Notes under the pieces: generated by a model | What the model was told of the DNA's origin: nothing | What the model saw: the letters and a program-made list of their open reading frames with translations, nothing else | Databases searched by the model: none | Translations under genes and position numbers: made by a program | Shown here: positions 24,863 to 32,755 of the stretch, piece by piece | Position numbering within the stretch: position 1 is the first letter of the stretch | Layout: every line of letters begins with the position of its first letter | Origin: Hymenobacter sp. J193 | Lineage (GTDB): Bacteria; Bacteroidota; Bacteroidia; Cytophagales; Hymenobacteraceae | Reading direction: 5' to 3' | DNA length: 64,000 bases | Assembly: GCF_024700075.1 (NCBI RefSeq) | Contig: NZ_JAJONE010000001.1 | Location: 1,116,001-1,180,000 of the forward strand

Positions 24863-25510
24863 ATGAAAAAATTGTTCTTCCCGGCGCTGGTTGCTGCCGT
24901 TCTGGCCTCGGCCCCTGCTTTCGCTCAAAAGCCAATGGCGCAGAAAACCACCGCTGGCACCGACAACGCGGCCGCTACGGTATACAAATTACAGCCCCAA
25001 CTCAGCACCATGGGCTGGCTGGCCAAAAAAGTAACCGGCCAGCATAACGGCACGGTGCAGTTCAAGGACGGCGAGATGCTGGTGCGCGGCAACAAGCTGG
25101 TAGGCGGCACGTTCACGGCCGACATGAACTCTCTGAAGGTGGTAGACATCAAGGATGAAGGCACGAACGGCAAACTGGTAGGCCACTTGCGCTCCGACGA
25201 CTTCTTCAGCATCGAGAAGAACCCGACCTCAACGTTCAAAATCACCAACATCACGCCCATTAAGGCTGATGCCCAGGGCAACAACGCCACCATCACCGGC
25301 GACCTGACCATCAAAGGCATCACCAAGCCCGTGACGTTCCCGGCTAAAATCGGGGTGAAAAACGGGAAAGCTTCCGCCAGCGGCGTAGCCACTATCGACC
25401 GTACCCAGTTCGACATTCGCTACGGCTCGAAATCGTTCTTCGAAAGCATCGGCGACAAAGCCATCGACGACACGTTCACGCTGAGCTTCAACGTTATTGC
25501 CAATAAGTAA
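24863..25510 (+). CDS. YceI-family lipid-binding-like periplasmic protein
   Basis: A 215-residue protein with signal peptide MKKLFFPALVAAVLASAPAFA. The body is the YceI beta-barrel: GWLAKKVTGQHNGTVQFKDG, HLRSDDFFSIEKNPTSTFKI, ITGDLTIKGITKPVTFPAKI and FDIRYGSKSFF. Family members bind polyisoprenoid-like lipids in a lipocalin-like barrel and are often stress-induced. It lies directly after the MarR gene and before a bidirectional terminator, so the two form an operon. Confidence 0.94.
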   Translation: MKKLFFPALVAAVLASAPAFAQKPMAQKTTAGTDNAAATVYKLQPQLSTMGWLAKKVTGQHNGTVQFKDGEMLVRGNKLVGGTFTADMNSLKVVDIKDEGTNGKLVGHLRSDDFFSIEKNPTSTFKITNITPIKADAQGNNATITGDLTIKGITKPVTFPAKIGVKNGKASASGVATIDRTQFDIRYGSKSFFESIGDKAIDDTFTLSFNVIANK

Positions 25511-25567
25511 CCTACCTGCCGCCCAGTCACTCCTTAACGGATGATGGGGCCGCCAGGTAGTCAAAGT

Positions 25568-25604
25568 AAAAAGCCCCGCTGGCAGCTGCCGACGGGGCTT
25601 TTTT
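25568..25604. terminator. Bidirectional terminator after yceI
   Basis: AGCCCCG (25572-25578) pairs with CGGGGCT (25593-25599), with an A-run before and a T-run after, between two convergent genes. Confidence 0.9.
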
Positions 25605-25620
25605 GTAACATCTTGTGCAG

Positions 25621-26327
25621 CTAGTTGCTGCCGGCAGGAGCCGGAGTTGCCGGCGTAGCGGCGGGTGCCGTGGCAGGAGCAATGGTGGTGGCACTGTTGC
25701 GCAGCGTTAGTTTGAGCGGAGCTACGTTAGTTTCGCGCAGCGGCAGAAGGCCATATACCGTTTCGCCGGGGCGAATTACCTTATTGGTCATGTCATAGCG
25801 GGCCAGCTCGTTGCGCATATTCTTGTTAGCTGTGCCAGCGCCAATCATGTTGCCGGCTGCAATGAAGGGGCCAGTTGGCAGAAACACCGAATTATTTCCT
25901 GTTGCTTGGCCGTTGACACTTGTGGAACTTTGGATATTGAAATTAAGGGGTAGATATAGCAGGTAAATAGCTACTCCTTGCTTGAGGTCTTCAGAAGCCT
26001 GCAAAGAGCCTACCGGTTGGATAGGCCGGTCACCAAATGACAGCTCAAGGTCGCGGGAGAAATTGAGCTCGGAGGCTGTATTGTTTTTGACCTGTACAGC
26101 TACCAGCTGATACCCGCGCTTACGTTCTTTTTTACGTACTTCTTGTTAGGGCCATGAGTAAGCAGGGCGCCATACCGGTAACTAAACTCGACGGGTACCC
26201 CCTTGCCACTGGTAGATTGATAAGAGGTGATACGCTCGGGCTGGATGGCGCGGTAGCTGCCAGCACAACCAGCTAAAGTAGAGGCCACGGTAGCTGCTGC
26301 CACTAGGTTGGTAAAGGTTTTCTGCAT
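25621..26327 (-). pseudogene. Predicted lipoprotein interrupted by a -1 frameshift (decay or programmed)
   Basis: The 5' part (26327 to a TAG near 26101) encodes a signal peptide with lipobox STLAGC and about 75 residues. The 3' part continues in the -1 frame to 25621. Joining the two frames at the A-run 26128-26133 gives a continuous 235-residue protein (YVKK followed by ERKRGYQLVAVQVKNNTASE), which is clearly one gene. The junction is A_AAA_AAG with AAA and AAG as zero-frame codons, the heptamer used by dnaX-type frameshifting. So it may be a real one-base deletion, an assembly error, or programmed frameshifting. The mature protein has a GLLPLRE segment and an Ala/Pro/Thr-rich tail; no family is recognised. 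Confidence 0.7.
26127..26133 (-). promoter_or_regulatory. A_AAA_AAG slippery heptamer
   Basis: On the minus strand the zero-frame codons are GTA AAA AAG; slipping back by one base leads into the frame that encodes the rest of the protein. A short stem CAGCT/AGCTG follows within about 20 nt, and the zero-frame stop TAG lies seven codons downstream. Confidence 0.5.
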
Positions 26328-26510
26328 GAGATAAAGAATGAATTTAAGCTGTTGCAATACCACACGTTGGTATCTCCGGGCAAAGCTAAGTGGTTGGTTT
26401 ATCTCCGCTTCTCCCCCAGATAAAAATACTTGAAATAACCGGTTGGTTTATTCCGGCAGCTCCCGCTCACGGGGCAGCATCCGATTCCTTAACTGGCTGC
26501 AGTATAGAAG

Positions 26511-27140
26511 CTACCGGCCGGCCGGGCTGCTGGGCACAAAGACCACTTTCTTAGTCTCGAAGAACTCTTCCCGGAAATAATCGGGCAGGTCGAACACCTG
26601 AGCGGCGAGGCCGGACTCTTCGATTTCCTCGGTCAGGTCGCCGCCTTTGAGGTAGTAAAGGCCACTGGAGGGCAGGCCGTGGGGCTTGTAGCGGTGCTCA
26701 ATCCAGGGGTGGAACGTGGCCAGACGGGCCACGGCGCGGCTCACCACGAAGTCGAACTTGGGGCGCACCTGCTCGGCGCGGATTTGCTCGGCCGTCACGT
26801 TGGCGAGGCCCAGCGCGTGGGCCATTTCCTGCACTGCCCGGATTTTCTTGCCGATGCTGTCGATGAGGTGAAACTTCACTTCCGGAAACAGGATGGCCAG
26901 CGGCAGCCCGGGCAGGCCGCCACCGGTTCCTACGTCCAGCACCGAGGAGCCGGCCGGAAACTCTACTACTTTAGCAATGCCCAACGAGTGCAGCACGTGG
27001 CGTTCCGCCAGGTTGTCCACGTCGGTGCGGGCTACCAGGTTCAGGCGCTCATTCCAGCTGCGGAATTCGGTGATGAGGCCGCTGAACTGCTCGCGCTGCC
27101 GGTCGGTGAGGTGCGGAAAGTAGTGGGCAATAATATCCAT
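26511..27140 (-). CDS. rsmG: 16S rRNA (guanine-527-N7) methyltransferase
   Basis: RsmG (GidB) uses S-adenosylmethionine to methylate G527 of 16S rRNA. The 209-residue protein has the SAM-binding loop VLDVGTGGGLPGLPLAI (near 68), the HLIDSIGKKIRAVQ segment, and the catalytic-region motif VSRAVARL. The start MDIIAHYFPHL is the usual family N terminus. A TATCTTTG box ends only 4 nt before this ATG, so the message is expected to be leaderless or nearly so. Confidence 0.96.
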   Translation of the reverse strand: MDIIAHYFPHLTDRQREQFSGLITEFRSWNERLNLVARTDVDNLAERHVLHSLGIAKVVEFPAGSSVLDVGTGGGLPGLPLAILFPEVKFHLIDSIGKKIRAVQEMAHALGLANVTAEQIRAEQVRPKFDFVVSRAVARLATFHPWIEHRYKPHGLPSSGLYYLKGGDLTEEIEESGLAAQVFDLPDYFREEFFETKKVVFVPSSPAGR

Positions 27141-27144
27141 CGGG

Positions 27145-27152
27145 CAAAGATA
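27145..27152 (-). promoter_or_regulatory. -7 box of rsmG
   Basis: TATCTTTG on the minus strand, 4 nt before the rsmG ATG; transcription should start at or within a few nt of the start codon. Confidence 0.65.
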
Positions 27153-27184
27153 AGAATGCGCGGTAGTGGCGGCCAGCCTCATAG

Positions 27185-27212
27185 AAAAGCCCCGACTCGC
27201 GCCGGGGCTTTT
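27185..27212. terminator. Terminator after ECF sigma gene
   Basis: AAAAGCCCCG (27185-27194) pairs with CGGGGCTTTT (27203-27212) in the gap between the sigma gene stop and the rsmG promoter. Confidence 0.9.
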
Positions 27213-27240
27213 AACTATTCAGCTTTCAACAAAAAGCCCT

Positions 27241-27864
27241 TTAGATAATGTGCTTCTTGTTTTTTACCATGTCATAGAGCAGCTCGCGGGCGCGGTGCAG
27301 CTGGGCCTTCACGGTGCCGAGGGGAGCTTTCAGCTCCTGGGCAATTTCCTCGTAGCTCAGCTCGTCGAAATAGCGCAGCGACACCAGGCGCTGGTACTTC
27401 TCGGGCAGCCGGGCCACCACGTGCTGCATGATTTCGATTTTCTGGTTTTTAATGGCCGTTTCCTGCGGGTTCAGGTTGTTGTCGCGGAAGTCGATGGTGA
27501 TTTCGTCGCCGTTGTCAATTTTGATGGCCGAATCAATTGACATCGTTTTGATTTTATTCTTGCGAATAAAGTCGATACAGTTGTTGGTGGCAATGCGAAA
27601 CAGCCAGGTGCTGAAAGCAAATTCCGGGTTGAACTTGTGCAGGTTGCGGAAAGCCTTGGCAAACGCTTCGATGGTGAGGTCCTCAGCGTCGTCGGGGTTG
27701 CGCACCATTTTGAGCACCACGTGGTACACCGGCTTCTTATAAATCTGCATTAGCTCGGCGTAGGCCTTTTCGTCGCCGTGCTCCACGGCGGCCCGAATCA
27801 GCTTGAAGTCGTGCTTGGCTTTAGCGGAAAACTGCTTCTGTATTTCCTGATTGTTTACTTCCAT
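27241..27864 (-). CDS. ECF-type RNA polymerase sigma factor (second)
   Basis: A 207-residue sigma factor. Region 2: YHVVLKMVRNPDDAEDLTIE then FSTWLFRIATNNCIDFIRKNK. Region 4: LPEKYQRLVSLRYFDELSYEE then LKAPLGTVKAQLHRARELLYD. The start MEVNNQEIQKQF overlaps the end of the glycosyltransferase gene by 10 nt, which argues for co-transcription and translational coupling. No anti-sigma gene is adjacent. This form, with a long linker between regions 2 and 4, is frequent in Bacteroidota. Confidence 0.94.
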   Translation of the reverse strand: MEVNNQEIQKQFSAKAKHDFKLIRAAVEHGDEKAYAELMQIYKKPVYHVVLKMVRNPDDAEDLTIEAFAKAFRNLHKFNPEFAFSTWLFRIATNNCIDFIRKNKIKTMSIDSAIKIDNGDEITIDFRDNNLNPQETAIKNQKIEIMQHVVARLPEKYQRLVSLRYFDELSYEEIAQELKAPLGTVKAQLHRARELLYDMVKNKKHII

Positions 27865-29024
27865 CGGAGAGAGCGGTAAAGGAACAGTGAAATTCCCAGA
27901 GCTAAGTAATAAAAAAAGTAGACAGCATCCAGAAAAGGTAGCACTCCTACCGGCAGCGGGTCGTCGAGCCGACGGCCGAGCTGCCCATAAGCGGTGCAAA
28001 TGGCCGCTGTGCGCACCAGCCACACGGCTGCCAAAGGTACCCAATCGGGACGGGAAAACAGCAGCGCCACTGATATGCCGTAGAAAAGCACGTTACTGGC
28101 CATAAAGTTTCCGATCCGCATCCGGTCGGCCAAACGGTAGCGCCGGCCGGCCGACAAGTGCCGCCGTTTTTGTCGCCACCACGCGCCCCAGCTGGTTGCT
28201 GGCTCGCTGAGAGTATGGGCCGCCGGCTCGGCTACCACCACAGTCCGCGCCCCGCGCTGTACGGCATCCTGCACCAGCAGGTCGTCGTCGCCGCCGAGGG
28301 AGCGGATGTGGGAGGCAAAGCCCTTGGTAGAGTGAAAGACTGCCCGCGTGTAAGCCAGGTTGCGCCCCACCCCCATATAGGGGTAGCCGCGCCACGCGAA
28401 CGACAGATACTGCGCTCCGCTCAACAGGGTTTCAAACCGAATCATTTTATTTAAAAAGCCTGTTTCGGCGGCGTAGGCCGAATATCCGATGACCAGATCG
28501 GCGGGCCGGGCAAAGCCGCGCTGCATCAGTCTGATCCACTGATTGGTAGCCGGAATGCAGTCGGCATCGGTGAAGAGCAGGCGCGGGTGCTGGGCCGATT
28601 TGATGCCCAGTGTGAGGGCATACTTTTTCGGTGACAACCCCTCCGGTGTGCGGCCCACGGACACCAGGCGCACGTGCGGGTAGTACTGGGCCAGCTGCTG
28701 CACGTACAGGTACGTGTCGTCTTCGGAACGGTCGTCTACCAGAATCAACTCGAAGCCGGCGGGGTAGTCCTGCTGAAGCAGCAGGGGCAGCAGGCGGCGC
28801 AGGTTTTCCAGCTCGTTGTGGGCGCACACCAGCACCGACACCGGCTCCTCCAGCGGCTGGTCGGGAGCGTCGGCCGGAGTCTCGGGGGCACGACGGGCGA
28901 AGGGCAGAAAGTAGTAGCCCACGTAGTACAGCTGCACCAGCAAGCACACGAGCAGCAGCCAAACCAACGGGGAAAACAGGGGTAGCACGATGCAGAACAG
29001 GGGTAAGCCCGCAAAAGTAGGCAT
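27855..29024 (-). CDS. Family 2 glycosyltransferase, membrane-bound
   Basis: A 389-residue inner-membrane glycosyltransferase. One N-terminal helix (VWLLLVCLLVQLYYVGYYF) is followed by a GT-A domain with VSVLVCAHNELENL, LVDDRSEDDT, FTDADC (DxD-type metal site) and GGDDDLLVQDA (acceptor acid), then about three C-terminal helices. Substrates are unknown; the layout resembles enzymes for surface glycans or glycolipids. The start MPTFAGLPLFC was chosen because the upstream part of the open frame is a repeat. It overlaps the ECF sigma gene downstream. Confidence 0.9.
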   Translation of the reverse strand: MPTFAGLPLFCIVLPLFSPLVWLLLVCLLVQLYYVGYYFLPFARRAPETPADAPDQPLEEPVSVLVCAHNELENLRRLLPLLLQQDYPAGFELILVDDRSEDDTYLYVQQLAQYYPHVRLVSVGRTPEGLSPKKYALTLGIKSAQHPRLLFTDADCIPATNQWIRLMQRGFARPADLVIGYSAYAAETGFLNKMIRFETLLSGAQYLSFAWRGYPYMGVGRNLAYTRAVFHSTKGFASHIRSLGGDDDLLVQDAVQRGARTVVVAEPAAHTLSEPATSWGAWWRQKRRHLSAGRRYRLADRMRIGNFMASNVLFYGISVALLFSRPDWVPLAAVWLVRTAAICTAYGQLGRRLDDPLPVGVLPFLDAVYFFYYLALGISLFLYRSLRWK

Positions 29025-29039
29025 TCGGCGGCGGTGGGC

Positions 29040-29047
29040 TACCTTTG
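29040..29047 (+). promoter_or_regulatory. Possible -7 box for tgt
   Basis: TACCTTTG on the plus strand, 114 nt before the tgt ATG, with a palindromic repeat in the leader. Confidence 0.5.
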
Positions 29048-29057
29048 TGGTTGTCTT

Positions 29058-29138
29058 CGGTTGATAGTTGTCCGTTGCCAGTTGTCCGCCATGATATTCC
29101 CTGACAACCGGCAACAAGCAACTGGCACCTATCAACCG
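29058..29138. repeat. Inverted repeat upstream of tgt
   Basis: CGGTTGATAGTTGTCCGTTG (29058-29077) and following CCAGTTG pair with CAACTGGCACCTATCAACCG (29119-29138) with a 7-nt bulge. Further GTTGTC/GACAAC pieces lie around it. It occupies the gap between the glycosyltransferase start and tgt. Confidence 0.65.
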
Positions 29139-29161
29139 ACAACCGGCAACTGATTTCCCGC

Positions 29162-30292
29162 ATGACCTTCGATTTAGTAGCGCAAGATCCGCAGACCAAA
29201 GCCCGAGCCGGCGTGGTCCACACAGCCCACGGCATCATTCAAACACCCATTTTTATGCCGGTGGGCACGGCGGGCTCCGTGAAAGCAGTGCACCAGCGTG
29301 AGCTGAAAGAGGACATCAAGGCCCAGATTATTCTCGGCAACACCTACCACCTGTACCTGCGCCCGGGCCTCGACGTGCTGCGCCAGGCAGGCGGCCTGCA
29401 CAAGTTCAACGGCTGGGACCGGCCCATTCTCACCGACTCGGGCGGCTACCAGGTATACTCGCTCAGCAAGACGCGCAAAATCAAGGAGGAAGGCGTGAAG
29501 TTCCGCTCCCACATTGATGGCTCTCAGCACTTGTTTTCGCCGGAGGGCGTAATGGACATTCAGCGCATCATCGGGGCCGATATTATTATGGCCTTTGACG
29601 AATGCACGCCTTGGCCCTGCGAGTACGGCTACGCCAGCCGCTCCCTCGACATGACGCACCGTTGGCTGCAGCGCTGCATCGAGCGGTTCGACAGCACCGA
29701 GGGCCTCTACGGCTACCAGCAGACGCTTTTCCCCATTGTGCAGGGCAGCACCTTCAAGGATTTGCGGGTGAAGTCGGCGGAGTTTGTGGCCCGGCAGGAG
29801 CGCGAGGGCAATGCCATTGGCGGCCTGAGCGTGGGCGAGCCGGCCGAGCTGATGTATGAAATGACGGAAATCGTGTGCGACATCCTGCCTCAGGACAAGC
29901 CGCGCTACCTGATGGGCGTGGGCACCCCGGCCAACATCCTCGAAAACATTGCCCTAGGCGTGGATATGTTCGACTGCGTGCTGCCCACCCGCAATGCCCG
30001 CAACGGCATGCTCTTCACCACGCAGGGCATCATCAATATCAAAAACAAGAAGTGGGCCGACGACTTCTCGCCCATTGATGCCGAGTTAGGCGGCTACGCC
30101 AGCACGTTCTACTCCCGCGCCTACCTGCGCCACCTGTTTCAGGCCAGCGAGTACCTGGCCGGCATGATTGCCTCGGTCCACAACCTTACCTTCTACCTCT
30201 GGCTGGTAGGTGAGGCGCGCCGGCAAATCCTGGCCGGCACCTTCCGCGAGTGGAAAGAGCGAATGGTGCAGCAGGTGATGGTACGGTTATAG
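29162..30292 (+). CDS. tgt: tRNA-guanine(34) transglycosylase
   Basis: Tgt exchanges G34 for preQ1 in tRNAs with GUN anticodons, in queuosine synthesis. The 376-residue protein has LTDSGGYQVYSLSKTR (catalytic Asp and base-recognition), FDECTPWPCEYGYA, GGLSVGEPAELM and the nucleophile region GVDMFDCVLPTRNARNG. The C-terminal zinc site is altered: the usual CxCxxC before TYSRAYLHHL is replaced by ELGGYASTFYSRAYLRHL, though the histidine in VHNLTFY remains. Followed by an LptF/LptG gene, a pairing common in Bacteroidota. Confidence 0.97.
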   Translation: MTFDLVAQDPQTKARAGVVHTAHGIIQTPIFMPVGTAGSVKAVHQRELKEDIKAQIILGNTYHLYLRPGLDVLRQAGGLHKFNGWDRPILTDSGGYQVYSLSKTRKIKEEGVKFRSHIDGSQHLFSPEGVMDIQRIIGADIIMAFDECTPWPCEYGYASRSLDMTHRWLQRCIERFDSTEGLYGYQQTLFPIVQGSTFKDLRVKSAEFVARQEREGNAIGGLSVGEPAELMYEMTEIVCDILPQDKPRYLMGVGTPANILENIALGVDMFDCVLPTRNARNGMLFTTQGIINIKNKKWADDFSPIDAELGGYASTFYSRAYLRHLFQASEYLAGMIASVHNLTFYLWLVGEARRQILAGTFREWKERMVQQVMVRL

Positions 30293-30310
30293 TGAGTTGT
30301 CATAAGACGC

Positions 30311-30471
30311 TGTCATTACGAGCAGCGCGAAGCAATCCGTCCTGGGCAACGTGCTGAACCCCGAGACGAGACTAGCTTAACACACGTTATCCTCTTTCCA
30401 AGGGCTTTGTGGGGTAAATAATGATTTTTGCGTTGTACAGGACGGATTGCTTCGCGCTGCTCGCAATGACA
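30311..30471. repeat. MITE-like palindromic element, copy 2
   Basis: Arms 30311-30351 and 30431-30471 pair over 41 bp with three mismatches; ends are TGTCATTnCGAGCAGCGCGA and the core AAGCAATCCGTCCTG. No coding region. Same family as 14101-14249 and 62344-62506. It lies between tgt and the LptF/G gene. Confidence 0.9.
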
Positions 30472-30508
30472 CGCTTTAAGCACGAGGCACTAACAACTAA
30501 GCACCAAC

Positions 30509-31585
30509 GTGAAGCTGCTCGATAAATACATTTTAAAGAAGTTTCTGACGTCTTACATCTTCACGGTGGTGATGCTGGTGTCGGTTATCTGTGTGATTGA
30601 CTTCACGGAGAAAAACGACGACTTCATCAAGCACGACCTGGGAGCCTGGCAGATTATTTCGGAGTACTACGTGAACCTGTTTCCGTACTTCGCCAACCTG
30701 CTTTCGCCCATCACCGTGTTTATTGCCACCGTGTTCGTGACGGCGCGGCTGGCGGCGCGCACCGAAATTGTGGCCATGCTCAGCAGCGGCATCAGCTTTC
30801 AGCGGCTGCTGGTGCCTTACCTCATGGGCGCCACCATCATCGGGGTGTCGATTTTCGGGCTTATTGGCTGGGTGATTCCGAATGCCAACAAGACGCGCGT
30901 CACGTTTGAGCGGGCCTACATCAAAAACCCCTTCCGCTTTCAGGCCCGCAACATCCACATCAAGATCGGGCCGAAAAGCTACGCCTACATGGAGAGCTAC
31001 GACAACGTGAGCAACATTGGCTACCGTTTCGCGCTCGAAACCATTGAGGGCACCCAGCTCAAGCGCCGGCTCACGGCCAACACCATCCAGTGGGACTCCA
31101 CGCGCAAGGCCTGGCAACTCTCGCCCCAGCTGATTCACACCTTCCAGGGCGACAAGGAAACCCTGCGCAGCGTGCCAGCCCGCGACACCACGCTCAACCT
31201 CTACCCCAAGGACTTTGCCAGCACCTACCGCCTGGCCGAAACTCTCACCCTGCCCGAGCTGAACCGCTTTATCCAGCAGAAAATTGACCGGGGCGCCGAC
31301 GACACCGAAACCTACCTCATCGAGAAATATGAGCGGTACTCCTACCCGTTCGCCATCCTCATTCTGACCACTATCGGCGTCATTCTGTCGTCGCGGAAGT
31401 CACGTAGCGGCGTGGGCGGGCAAATTGCACTGGGCTTCTCGCTGGCCTTCGTGTTCATCATCTTCGTGATTCTGAGTCGTAACCTGGCCCTGGTCGGCGA
31501 CTTGTCCCCACTAGTGGCAGCGTGGGTGCCCAGCACCATCTTCACGCTTATTGGCGCGGCCCTGTACCGGTTGGTACCCAAATAA
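30509..31585 (+). CDS. LptF/LptG-family lipopolysaccharide export permease
   Basis: A 358-residue inner-membrane permease with six predicted helices in two groups of three around a periplasmic beta-jellyroll (residues about 130-260). With LptB and its partner it lifts lipopolysaccharide to the periplasmic bridge. N-terminal MKLLDKYILKKFLTSYIFT and TEIVAMLSSGISFQRLLVPY (coupling helix) are typical. LptF and LptG cannot be separated by eye. The start is GTG; an in-frame stop lies 18 nt upstream. Confidence 0.94.
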   Translation: MKLLDKYILKKFLTSYIFTVVMLVSVICVIDFTEKNDDFIKHDLGAWQIISEYYVNLFPYFANLLSPITVFIATVFVTARLAARTEIVAMLSSGISFQRLLVPYLMGATIIGVSIFGLIGWVIPNANKTRVTFERAYIKNPFRFQARNIHIKIGPKSYAYMESYDNVSNIGYRFALETIEGTQLKRRLTANTIQWDSTRKAWQLSPQLIHTFQGDKETLRSVPARDTTLNLYPKDFASTYRLAETLTLPELNRFIQQKIDRGADDTETYLIEKYERYSYPFAILILTTIGVILSSRKSRSGVGGQIALGFSLAFVFIIFVILSRNLALVGDLSPLVAAWVPSTIFTLIGAALYRLVPK

Positions 31586-31586
31586 A

Positions 31587-31696
31587 GGTGAACTGGTGAA
31601 ATGGTGAAATAGTGAGTTCGATATTCGGCTGGCGCAGTTTGCGTCAGCTGCGCGGACAGACGTCAAACTCACTATTTCACTACTCACCATTTCACT
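31587..31696. repeat. Inverted repeat between LptF/G and EamA genes
   Basis: GGTGAACTGGTGAAATGGTG and following AAATAGTGAGTT (31587-31618) pair imperfectly with 31666-31696. Each arm is itself built of GTGAAATnGTGAA-like units. It begins immediately after the permease stop. Confidence 0.75.
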
Positions 31697-31706
31697 ATAT
31701 CTCCCT

Positions 31707-32642
31707 ATGTTCAAGGATTACCTGCGTCTGCATTTTATTGTGTTGCTCTGGGGCTTCACGGCCATTCTGGGGCGGATGATTTCGGTGCCGCCGGTAGAGC
31801 TGGTGTTCTGGCGCACGCTGCTGGCCGCGACCGGGCTGGCGTTGCTGCTGGGGCTGCGGCGGCAGCCCTGGCGCGTGCCCGCCGCCGAGATGCTGAAGAT
31901 GCTGGGCATCGGGGTGCTGGTGGCCGCGCACTGGATTACCTTTTTCCTGGCCGCGCGCCTTTCGTCGGTGAGCGTGTGTCTGGCCGGACTGGCTACGCTG
32001 GCCCTATGGACGTCGCTGCTGGAGCCGCTGGTGCTATGGCGGCGGGTGCGCATCTACGAGGTAGGCCTAGGCCTGCTCACGATGGTGGGCCTGTACCTGG
32101 TGTCGCAGGCCGAGCTGGACCAGCTTACGGGACTGCTGGTAGCGGTAGTATCGGCCGGTTTATCGGCCTTGTTCAGCGTGTTTAATGCCAAGCTGGTGCA
32201 GCGCCACACGCCCCTGCAGCTCACGCTCTACGAAATGGCCGGGGCCTGCCTGAGCATCGTGCTGTTTCTGCCTTTCTACAGCCAGTATTTCACCGAGGGC
32301 CGGGGCCTGCAGCTGGGACTAACGGGCCTCGACTGGCTGTGGCTGCTGCTGCTGGCGGGCGTGTGCACGGTGTACGCCTTCTCCTCGTCGGTGGAGCTGA
32401 TGAAGCGCATTTCGGCCTTCGTGGTGAGTTTGACAATCAACCTGGAGCCCGTGTACGGTATTCTGCTGGCGGTGCTGATGTATACGCTGCGGATACCTGG
32501 CTTCGGGCAGGAGCGGCTTTCCACGGGCTTCTACCTGGGCACCTTGTTGATTCTGCTTAGTGTACTGATCCAGCCCGTGCTCGACCAGTGGCTTAAGCGC
32601 CGCCAGCGCCGTGCCGAGGCCGCTGAAGTGCTGATGGGGTGA
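31707..32642 (+). CDS. EamA/DMT-family transporter
   Basis: A 311-residue protein with ten predicted membrane helices in two homologous halves, each an EamA domain (N half FIVLLWGFTAILGRMISV; C half WLLLLLAGVCTVYAFSSSVEL then ISAFVVSLTINLEPVYGILLA). Family members export amino acids or other metabolites; the substrate cannot be read from sequence. The last four codons and stop fall in a 23-bp tandem duplication. Confidence 0.9.
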   Translation: MFKDYLRLHFIVLLWGFTAILGRMISVPPVELVFWRTLLAATGLALLLGLRRQPWRVPAAEMLKMLGIGVLVAAHWITFFLAARLSSVSVCLAGLATLALWTSLLEPLVLWRRVRIYEVGLGLLTMVGLYLVSQAELDQLTGLLVAVVSAGLSALFSVFNAKLVQRHTPLQLTLYEMAGACLSIVLFLPFYSQYFTEGRGLQLGLTGLDWLWLLLLAGVCTVYAFSSSVELMKRISAFVVSLTINLEPVYGILLAVLMYTLRIPGFGQERLSTGFYLGTLLILLSVLIQPVLDQWLKRRQRRAEAAEVLMG

Positions 32643-32671
32643 TGAAAGAGGTGCTGATGGGGTGATGAAAG
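32628..32671. repeat. Tandem duplication at the end of the EamA gene
   Basis: Two identical 21-nt units, GTGCTGATGGGGTGATGAAA plus G, at 32628-32648 and 32651-32671 with a 23-nt period. The EamA stop codon is in the first unit. Confidence 0.85.
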
Positions 32672-32755
32672 TAGTACGTGCCCCTACGTTACCGTTGCAC
32701 GACACGTACTGGGTGCGGGCAACGGCGGGCGGGGGCAAGCCCCGCCCCTACTCCG

